9,945 bases of DNA, from contig DDCY01000015.1 of NCBI GenBank assembly GCA_002335865.1, positions 3,576 to 13,520 on the forward strand. The letters run 5' to 3'. Below, piece by piece: positions 1 to 7,000 of the stretch. This DNA comes from Saprospiraceae bacterium UBA1994 (GTDB taxonomy: Bacteria > Bacteroidota > Bacteroidia > Chitinophagales > Saprospiraceae). A program made the translations under genes and the position numbers. The notes under the pieces were generated by a model, which did not search any database, was not told the origin of the DNA, and was given only the letters and a program-made list of their open reading frames with translations. Each line of letters begins with the position of its first letter. Within the stretch, counting starts at the first letter, position 1.

Positions 1-742
1 TAGGTTGGTTGAAAAATTCTGTACCACCAAACATACTTTGCATATCAGCCACATTAGACACATCCCAATCCCCAATAGGTTGATTGAAAGAAAATGCACT
101 AACAAACATTCGATTCATACTAGCCACATTAGAAACATCCCAATCCCCAATAGGTTGATTGAAAGAAAATGCACTTTCAAACATAGACTGCATGGTCGTG
201 ACATTAGATACATTCCATCCACCAATATCTTGATCAAAGCTTGTTACCGAAAACATATACTCCATGGTCGTGACATTAGATACATCCCATCCACTAATAT
301 CTTGATCAAAGTTTGATTCCGAAAACATATACTCCATGGTCGTGACGCTAGAAACATCCCAACTTCCAATAGGTTGATTGAAAAAAGAACCATCAAACAT
401 ATATGACATATTAGTTACACTAGAAACATCCCAACTTCCAATATCATGATTGAAATATTCTACATGTTCAAACATTCTAGACATATCAGTCACGCTAGAT
501 ACATCCCAGTTTTCAATATCTGCATTAAAAATAGATCTATATTGAAATGCCGAATCCATATCAGTCACATTAGATACATCCCAATCAGGCATAGGACCAT
601 ATTCGCTCTCTACACAAAGACCAGACTCTGGGTGAGTAGAAAGACAGTCAGCTATAGCAGCATTAAAATTAGCATCTGTAATTGGTGTTTGACTGTATCC
701 AATAGAAGATATCAGTAATAATAAAGAAGTAATGAATTTCAT
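1..742 (-). CDS. BspA-like (DUF285) repeat surface protein, 3' end outside window
   Basis: Partial gene: 247 codons read without a stop from ATG at 742-740 to the window's left edge, so the C-terminus is missing. Residues 1-18 form a Sec signal peptide (MKFITSLLLL, then a small-residue region ending GYSQ). There is no lipobox Cys, so export by signal peptidase I is likely. Residues 19-53 are a short lead with Cys33 and Cys43. From Trp54 onward come eight units of 24-25 residues, each with a W-[DN]-V-S-x-V core, then T or A, a Met-containing stretch and an F-N/D-Q-x-I-G end. Trp falls at 54, 79, 104, 128, 152, 176, 201 and 226. This is the BspA/DUF285 leucine-rich-like repeat, known in cell-surface and adhesion proteins of Bacteroidota, firmicutes and protists. 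A role in surface binding is inferred. A C-terminal sorting domain would be expected beyond the edge but cannot be seen. Confidence 0.88.
   Translation of the reverse strand, partial: MKFITSLLLLISSIGYSQTPITDANFNAAIADCLSTHPESGLCVESEYGPMPDWDVSNVTDMDSAFQYRSIFNADIENWDVSSVTDMSRMFEHVEYFNHDIGSWDVSSVTNMSYMFDGSFFNQPIGSWDVSSVTTMEYMFSESNFDQDISGWDVSNVTTMEYMFSVTSFDQDIGGWNVSNVTTMQSMFESAFSFNQPIGDWDVSNVASMNRMFVSAFSFNQPIGDWDVSNVADMQSMFGGTEFFNQP
2..583 (-). repeat. Tandem 72/75-bp coding repeats of the BspA-like gene
   Basis: Eight tandem coding units lie head to tail with periods of 72 or 75 bp. The DNA is much more alike than the protein fold requires. Positions 61-100 and 136-175 are identical over 40 bases at an offset of 75. 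The stretches around 247-274 and 319-346 are identical over 28 bases at an offset of 72. This points to recent unit duplication or gene conversion and to a potential for copy-number change. The units are translated throughout, so this is not a CRISPR array. Confidence 0.85.
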
Positions 743-795
743 AATTATAATTTGTTTTACATCCTAAAAGACAATGGGCTTTTGTAATATGTCTT

Positions 796-828
796 GCAAT
801 CAATAGCATGTCCAATGGTAATGATTGC
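796..828. repeat. Inverted repeat upstream of the BspA-like gene
   Basis: Arms GCAATCA (796-802) and TGATTGC (822-828) are perfect reverse complements separated by 19 bases. It lies 54 bases upstream of the BspA-like start codon. It could be a hairpin or a regulator site, but a 7-bp arm in AT-rich DNA can also arise by chance. Confidence 0.3.
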
Positions 829-1443
829 CAGGTTATCAAAATTAGGAGAATCGAGACTTAAAATAATTTTTGAAATAGGTATTTAATGCATTAAAAACCA
901 ATAATATGTTTACCCTATTGAACTCTTGAGAAATACATATTTATTTAAACCTATTTGATGCTATTTAGTACTCTAAGGGATTATGAGTTTATAATTCGTT
1001 TACCCAAAGATTGACAATACGGCTATCTGAACATTTAATACACCACTAACGAAGACGTATTACTTTTAAAATAATGTACATCATCAAGAACTACTTGTAT
1101 ATAAAGCGAGATACGATCTATAGATTTAGATTTTGAAGTTTAGTATTCATTATGAAAAACATAGATATAAACGGTAAGAAAAGGTCTAAAGAAAGGTACC
1201 GTAACATTACTAACCTTTGTTGATCGAGCGAATAGTTCAACAGACAAATAGGAAATATTGCAGAAAACGAGAAGCGCTTAGAAGTAATTCGATTAATCTA
1301 GTTTATTGCCCAAGATTACTAGCAAGAAGAACAGGATAATATTACTATAATAGGATATACAGAATATGTCTTTCGACACTACTATGTATATCATCACCTA
1401 TTCGATACAATATGATTAATAAATAGATTAAACTAAAAACAAT

Positions 1444-1478
1444 TTTGTAATCTAATCATTAAACAACTAGTATATTTA
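1444..1478 (+). promoter_or_regulatory. Possible Bacteroidota-type promoter of mvaS
   Basis: TTTG at 1444-1447 and TATATTTA at 1471-1478 resemble the Bacteroidota -33 (TTTG) and -7 (TAnnTTTG) elements. The -7 match ends in A instead of G, and the 23-base spacer is at the long end. The 27 bases between this box and the ATG at 1506 would make a short leader. Weak support only. Confidence 0.25.
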
Positions 1479-1505
1479 CCGCCTTATTTCCCTTTAAAGA
1501 TTATT

Positions 1506-3023
1506 ATGAATAGATCAGATGTTGGAATTTGCGATATGGCTTTTTACGTTCCAAAACTTTATTTGAATATTGAGAACCTAGCAGTTGAAAGAAATTTAGA
1601 ATATGACAAACTAAATAAAGGTTTGGGGTTAGAATCAATGCGAATTCCAGACAAGCATGAAGATGCGGCAACAATGGCAGCAAACGCAGTTGACGAATTA
1701 ATGGAGAAAAATCAATTAAAACCTCAAGAAATTGGTCGCATTTATCTTGGTACTGAATCTGCATTAGATGGTGCAAAACCAACTGCCACGTATGTTTTGG
1801 AAATGTTGAGAAGGAAATATAAATCCAAATACGGTCCAAATTGTTTCAATAACTGTGATGTAGTTGATTTGACTTTTGCTTGTATAGGAGCAATTGATGC
1901 CTTGCAAAATACTCTCGATTGGGTACGTGGAAATAAAAACAGAAAAGGAATAGTCGTTGCTTCAGATTTTGCTAAATACGAATTGAATTCTGGAGGTGAA
2001 TACACTCAGGGAGCTGGTGCAATTGCAATGCTAATTCAACACAATCCGAAACTAATAGTTATTGATGATATAATAGGCGTAGCGACACAGGGCGTACACG
2101 ATTTTTTCAAACCAAGGAGAACTCACAGCAAAAAAGAACTTCTAAATGAGATGTTTGATTTAGCTAAAATCAACAATAAATCTGTAGATGATGTACTAAA
2201 AAATCTTCCTGACTCTTTGGAGGTGAACGGAATTTTGGACTCAAATGAGGAAACGATTCAAATTTATAAAGAGACTCCTATTTTTGATGGACAATACTCA
2301 AATTGGACATATCAAAATAGAATCAAAGAGGCTTACCTTAATTATTATGACAAAAGACAAGAACAAACTGACCATTCAGTAGAAATGGATTACTTTGATA
2401 GTTGGGACAGATTGATATTTCATCTACCCTATGCATTTCACGGCAAGCGAATAGCGTCAGAGCTTTTCATGATTTCGATGAAAAAAAGAGGACTATGGAC
2501 AAATTTTTCTTCTAAGGTAATGGAAGAACCAATCAGAGAAAATTTCGAAGATGATACTTTGTATGAAAGTACCAGAGTGAAGTTTCTAAGATCAATTACG
2601 AAAACTGAAGAATATACAACCTTTGTTAATGAGAAATTAGAGAAAGCCCAAAGAGCCTCAACACTGACGGGAAATATGTATGCCTGCTCAATATTCTTGG
2701 CTTTGATGAGCACTCTGGAATCAGACCTAAATGAGGGAGATGACTTAACTAATGCTAAGTTTGGTTTCTTCGGATATGGCAGTGGATCCAAGTCGAAAGT
2801 GTTTGAAGGACGATTGCAAGACACTTGGAAAAATGTAGTATCAAACTTTAATGTATTTCAAAAATTAAAAGAAGGACTTGAAATAGATTATAATCAGTAT
2901 GAAAGAATACATCGAAAACAAATTACTGAAAGTATTCAAAAACCGAGTGAAGAATTTATTATTGAAAAGATCGGTACTGAGGGTGTGCGATTGGGCGCAA
3001 GGTATTACAAATGGCAATCATAA
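1506..3023 (+). CDS. mvaS: Hydroxymethylglutaryl-CoA synthase, mevalonate pathway
   Basis: Condenses acetyl-CoA with acetoacetyl-CoA to give HMG-CoA, the entry to mevalonate and isoprenoids; cytoplasmic thiolase-fold enzyme. The catalytic residues are visible: Glu84 in GTESALDGAK, the acylated Cys126 in DLTFACIGA, and His306 in FHLPYAFHGK. Further family signatures are GGEYTQGAGAIAML (163-176), STLTGNMYACSIFLAL (385-400) and FGYGSGSKSKVFEG (422-435). At 505 residues it is longer than the roughly 390-residue Gram-positive MvaS. Much of the extra length is an inserted stretch at about 207-256, between the VHDFFKPRR segment and the PIFDGQYSNWTYQNR segment, plus a C-terminal extension. ATG at 1506 fits the conserved N-terminus (DVGICDMAFYVP) and is preceded by an A-rich leader without a Shine-Dalgarno site. 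No other mevalonate gene is in the window. A beta-branching polyketide HMG synthase is the alternative, but no PKS genes are nearby, so a primary-metabolism role is more likely. Confidence 0.9.
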   Translation: MNRSDVGICDMAFYVPKLYLNIENLAVERNLEYDKLNKGLGLESMRIPDKHEDAATMAANAVDELMEKNQLKPQEIGRIYLGTESALDGAKPTATYVLEMLRRKYKSKYGPNCFNNCDVVDLTFACIGAIDALQNTLDWVRGNKNRKGIVVASDFAKYELNSGGEYTQGAGAIAMLIQHNPKLIVIDDIIGVATQGVHDFFKPRRTHSKKELLNEMFDLAKINNKSVDDVLKNLPDSLEVNGILDSNEETIQIYKETPIFDGQYSNWTYQNRIKEAYLNYYDKRQEQTDHSVEMDYFDSWDRLIFHLPYAFHGKRIASELFMISMKKRGLWTNFSSKVMEEPIRENFEDDTLYESTRVKFLRSITKTEEYTTFVNEKLEKAQRASTLTGNMYACSIFLALMSTLESDLNEGDDLTNAKFGFFGYGSGSKSKVFEGRLQDTWKNVVSNFNVFQKLKEGLEIDYNQYERIHRKQITESIQKPSEEFIIEKIGTEGVRLGARYYKWQS

Positions 3024-3135
3024 ATTGCAAAATTTGATTAAGTAACTCAGTAAGATTTACTTCCGTGACAGATTAAAAAATTTGAACATTTACGGCTTCA
3101 GGCCAGTAGTCTAGGTAATCTAAACACTAAGATAA

Positions 3136-3165
3136 ATTACTCTTTTTCAACTCAAATAAAGTAAT
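3136..3165. terminator. Weak hairpin between convergent mvaS and TPR genes
   Basis: ATTACT (3137-3142, followed by a bulged C and Ts) can pair with AAAGTAAT (about 3158-3165) in the 146-base gap between the two converging genes. The stem is AT-rich and has no long T-tract on either strand, so a shared bidirectional terminator is only a possibility. Confidence 0.2.
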
Positions 3166-3169
3166 CTGT

Positions 3170-3673
3170 TTAGTTACAATATTCCTTTATTGAATCGAAC
3201 GCTTTTCCTAGCCCTAATTCTCCTGCTTTTGATAAGTCTAAGCATCCTCTATCTTTTTCTTCCAAAATTATATTTGATAAACCCCTATTAAAATAGGCCT
3301 TTGCATAATTAGGATTAATCTTAATTGATTTGTTATAATCAACTATCGCTTCTCTATAATTTTTGAGATAATAATTTGCATTTGCTCTACTATAAAAAAC
3401 TCTCGCATAATTAGAATCAATTTCTATAGATTTAGTATAATCTGAAATTGCACCTCTATAATCTTCAAGATCTGACTTTGCTATACCTCTAAAAAAGTAA
3501 ACCCTTGCATAATTAGAGTCAATTGCAATCGATTTGGTATAGTCAGCTATTGCGTCTTTATTGTTTTTTAGATAATTATTTGAAACACCCTTATTAAAGT
3601 ATTCCACCGCCGACTGGCAGTTTGCCGATGTCAAAGAAACATAAGCTACGAAAAACATAATTATTATTTTCAT
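3170..3673 (-). CDS. Exported tetratricopeptide (TPR) repeat protein
   Basis: A 167-residue protein with an N-terminal signal peptide (MKIIIMFFVAYVSLTSANCQ). Cleavage probably falls near residue 19-20; Cys19 is preceded by Asn, so it is not a canonical lipobox. The rest is four consecutive 34-residue TPR units at 22-55, 56-89, 90-123 and 124-157, with the usual pattern (A-x-x-Y-F-x-R-G, D-Y-x-x-A-I-x-D-Y, K-S-I-x-I-x-x-N-Y). The last unit is divergent and runs into a C-terminal GCLDLSKAGELG segment and a final EYC. This tail, with Cys144 and Cys166, is common on small Bacteroidota TPR proteins. Such proteins are protein-interaction scaffolds in the periplasm or envelope; the partner is unknown. 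It converges with mvaS and has no operon partner. It is a complete gene with ATG at 3673-3671 and a TAA stop at 3172-3170. Confidence 0.85.
   Translation of the reverse strand: MKIIIMFFVAYVSLTSANCQSAVEYFNKGVSNNYLKNNKDAIADYTKSIAIDSNYARVYFFRGIAKSDLEDYRGAISDYTKSIEIDSNYARVFYSRANANYYLKNYREAIVDYNKSIKINPNYAKAYFNRGLSNIILEEKDRGCLDLSKAGELGLGKAFDSIKEYCN
3203..3610 (-). repeat. Four tandem 102-bp TPR-coding units
   Basis: The TPR gene body is four in-frame 102-bp units with no insertion or deletion between them. The first three are clearly related at DNA level (for example the recurring ATAATTAGAATCAATT-like block and the GATTT(A/G)GTATA block). The exact spacing suggests growth by unit duplication. Confidence 0.75.
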
Positions 3674-3731
3674 ATATTTTTATCTTGTAAGTGTAACATT
3701 TAAAGAAGTACTGTAAAATTGTTTTATGAAA

Positions 3732-3761
3732 ATTATGCTCAGCCTTAAGTCTGAGCATAAT
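3732..3761. repeat. 30-bp near-perfect palindrome
   Basis: Arms ATTATGCTCAG (3732-3742) and CTGAGCATAAT (3751-3761) are exact 11-bp reverse complements. The 8-base centre contains CTTAAG, itself palindromic, so the whole 30 bp is symmetric except for one C/T pair. It lies 58 bases upstream of the TPR start codon. On the minus strand the right arm is followed by a short T run (AATTTTC), so it could be an intrinsic terminator for minus-strand readthrough. The extended symmetry equally suits a dimeric-regulator operator. Which of these applies cannot be decided from sequence. Confidence 0.7.
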
Positions 3762-3833
3762 CAACTCTAAAAGCGTACTCAAGAAAGTAAATATAAGAAT
3801 ATTTGTGTGTATACTTATCGAGTTTAGCCCCAG

Positions 3834-3865
3834 CACAACAAATTAATTTTTTAAAATATGTTGTG
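3834..3865. repeat. Inverted repeat in the TPR-esterase gap
   Basis: CACAACA (3834-3840) and TGTTGTG (3859-3865) are perfect 7-bp arms around an AT-only 18-base centre. It is the second inverted repeat in the 331-base gap between the divergent TPR and esterase genes. A hairpin or regulator site is possible; function unknown. Confidence 0.35.
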
Positions 3866-4004
3866 AAACATCAAAAATAGAGTGAAGCAACCATTATAAA
3901 CTACAGAATAAGTGATTGACATTCAAGTTTAGGCGGGAAGGCTTTATTATTTAGAAATTTGTTTCTTTATGTCATTATAGAGCCGTTTTTAAAAGAGAAA
4001 TTAA

Positions 4005-7000
4005 ATGAAATCAAACAAAAATGATTGTTTCATACAATCATTAAACCGTATAAACACAAATAATCTTCCATTCATAGTTTTGCTGGTATTGATTTTTTCA
4101 AGTATTACTTTGAAAACCTATGCTCAAATTAATAATGCCGATAGAAGCGGATTTACTTGGATAGCTACTGAAAATATTTCTGACAAATCATTTGGAGCAG
4201 GATATACCTTATACAGTGCGGCATGGCCGACTTTTGATAAATATCCTGGCACTCCGGGTTTTCAAATGGGACTTGCTGGATGCTGGCTTACGACACAAAG
4301 AACAGGTAATGAACCAGATCAATTTTACACTACCATAGAAGGTGGTTTAGGATGGTGGGGCGATACACGATTTGGTAAAAAAACTCCAAAATTTATTATG
4401 GGAGGTGTTTCACATAATTTCTTTGCGTGGGCTAATGGTCCTGGTGCTGGTAGAAGTAATAATTTGCCAACAGGCCAAAGAGATTGGAGTACTCCAGGAG
4501 GTAAGTATGGAGTTGCCCAATTATCAAATGCCTTACTTTGGGCTCCTGATGGCTTAAATATGGCTCAAGGTCTGAATGGAGAGTTGTTTGGCTATGGCTA
4601 TAATCCATTGCCATTAACTGATCCTATGACTCAAACAGCTGGGATGGATATTTCAACTGGAAATCAATGTTGGACGTTATTTCTTAATTCAACTAATTTT
4701 AAAGGTCCAGCAACATTCTTTTTGCCAACATTCTGGACAAAACCTGTTTTAGCAGATCCATCTTTAGAAGGATTATTCCTAGATAGCAGACCTTCAGAAC
4801 CTAATGTAGGATTTGGACTCGAACATGCAGTTTCTCCTGCAATTACTTCTGAAGATAGTGATGGTACATTGTATGCGAAAACTACAGTTATGCAACTTCC
4901 GGCATGTGGTGATGATAATTCTGTCTTAATGAACGGTGTCGCGGTGTATTCTTCAAATAATCTCTGGAATGCGATGGAGTCGTGGTTCGATGGAGGAGCC
5001 GTTGCTAACACAGAATTTTCTGACCTTGGTTCTAAAGGAGTATCCTTTGTAAATAATGGAGGGGGTATGATTGGAGAGATTACACCAAATGGACATTCAG
5101 GTGAAGATTTACAAATAGACTTGACATTCATGGATCCAGTTCAACAATCCTCTAATACAATGGGATATGAATATGACCTTAATACAGTCCAAAAGTCTGA
5201 AGATAATTTTCTCTTACCAGAATACTACAGACTTGATGAAGATAATAAATGGAGAGCTTTAGAAGAATCTGAGGTACCAGCTTCGACTGACTTGATCAAT
5301 ACTCCAGTTCCGATTAAACCACGTTCAGAAATCACTTATTTGACACCAATTGAACCAGATTGTGCTTGGCAGGATCCAAATGGTCCGTGGAATAGCCCTG
5401 GACCTTCTGCCGGACCGTTCACTGCAGATCTTGGTGATGGCAGTACAGTAACGTACTACTGGTATAGATTTGTTGATCAACCATCAATTGTTCATGCTAA
5501 CCTTCCTGAAAGCATGCGTGAAAAGATGCAAGAAAGAGCTGAGCTAATCCATGCCAATTGGAGCCATAAGGATGAATATATGGCACCTCCATCTGTAGGC
5601 AAGTTAGCCACTATAGATCCTAAAGCAATTGTTCAACCACCAGTAGGAATGGAAGTTGGCTTTGTTCCTATTGTTACAAGACAAGAGAAAACTAAAAGTA
5701 AACTCAAAGTTTTTGTGTTAGCCGGTCAATCAAACATGCAAGGATTTGGTACAATCGATGATCCTGAAAACGATCCAGGAAGTTTAAATGATATAGTTCT
5801 TAATGATACTAACGGAGATTGGTCAGAAATAGGAAATATTGACAATTGGAACTCTTTGGAGGATGCCTATCTCTATTATGAAGGAGATCAAAATACTATT
5901 CAGACTAATGTCTCAGTTGGTCAAGGAGCAAACTCCAATCTGATCGGACCAGAATTAATGTTTGCATACGAATTAGATGAATTCTATGATGACCCAATCT
6001 TAATTATTAAAACTGCCTGGGGCGGGAAATCACTTGCTGAAGATTTTCGTCCGCCGTCGGCTAGTGGAGCAACAGGAAATTACTACAGTTCCATGATAAG
6101 TATAGTTAATGAAGTTACCGAAAATCTCGAGGACAAGTTCCCTAATATTGGAGAAAACGAATTTGAAATTAGCGGATTTGCTTGGTTTCAAGGTTGGAAT
6201 GATGGAGCATCTGAAGAATTCTTGAATGAATACGAAAGTAATCTTAATCATCTTATTAATGATGTAAGATCTGATTTAGACATTCCGGACCTTCCATTTG
6301 TAATAGCCAATTCTGGACATGGTGGTTTTACTCAATCCAATGATGGATGGGTAAGAAGTATGCAAGAAGTTGTTTCTGTAGCGCAAGAGAATGTAGGTTG
6401 TAATGATTCAATTTATGGAGGTAAAGTCGGTTTTGTGAATACTAAACTATTTTATAAAGAGGAAGAAGAATCGCCACAGAATGCAATTCACCACTTTCAT
6501 AATAATGCAGAAACCTTTTTGAATATTGGAAAGGCGATTGGAAAAGAAATGATTAAGACAGTTCATGCCTCGGCGTTTTGTGGGTTAGGGTGCGATGCAG
6601 AACAATTAGAACCTGATTTGACTTCAATAGGTAATAGGGTTTGGAATGACTACGACAGAGATGGAATTAACGATCCAAATGAACCAGGTATAGCTGGTGT
6701 TTCTGTTGCACTTTGGAGTGATAGTGATGGAGATAGTATACCTGATTGGCAAGGGTTTGGTGGCATTCAAATCACTGATGAAAATGGATATTATCGCTTT
6801 AGTGGGCTGCTTCCTGGAAATTATGTCACTTTCGTTTGGCAAGTAAATAATTGGGGACCTGGTGAACCCTTAGAAGAGTTTGTATCAACGAACGGCTATG
6901 TTGAAGATGCCAATAATGATATTGATTTTGATAATAACGGATTCGGTAATGCTTTCTCAGATATTTTTTCTGGCATTGTCACTTTAACTATTGATGGTGA

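Larger units (their letters stand above)
743..1505. other. Gene-poor intergenic region, no recognisable gene
   Basis: About 760 AT-rich bases lie between the divergently transcribed BspA-like gene and mvaS. I find no convincing coding region, tRNA or rRNA. The longest suggestive pieces are a 23-codon ORF on the plus strand at 1152-1223 (starting MKNIDINGKK, rich in Lys and Arg) and, overlapping its end in another frame, about 40 basic codons from roughly 1217 to 1339. Neither resembles a family I know. The region presumably holds promoters for both flanking genes. It may also contain a decayed gene. An inverted repeat at 796-828 is listed separately. Confidence 0.5.

Noticed and set aside
1..583. 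Evenly spaced direct repeats that could suggest a CRISPR array.
   Set aside because: Units are 72/75 bp, contiguous, imperfect and translated in one frame; there are no unique spacers between conserved short repeats.
5..718. Two plus-strand ORFs (103 and 90 codons) with repeated HISHIRxIPI-like peptides.
   Set aside because: They are the antisense of the BspA-like repeat gene; the peptide repetition only mirrors its tandem units, whereas the minus strand gives a signal peptide and the known WDVS repeat.
1152..1223. A 23-codon ORF (MKNIDINGKK...) as a small gene.
   Set aside because: Too short, no ribosome site, no known family and no conservation evidence; mentioned only as a possible remnant.
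2438..2824. A 128-codon minus-strand ORF inside mvaS.
   Set aside because: Antisense shadow of a conserved enzyme whose catalytic motifs lie in the plus frame.
3594..3836. An 80-codon minus-strand ORF overlapping the start of the TPR gene.
   Set aside because: It runs through the 30-bp palindrome and into the TPR gene in another frame, has no recognisable domain, and its start is not supported by any signal.
4664..5131. A 155-codon minus-strand ORF inside the esterase gene.
   Set aside because: Antisense shadow of a long coding region with clear domain structure on the plus strand; no family resemblance or initiation signal.
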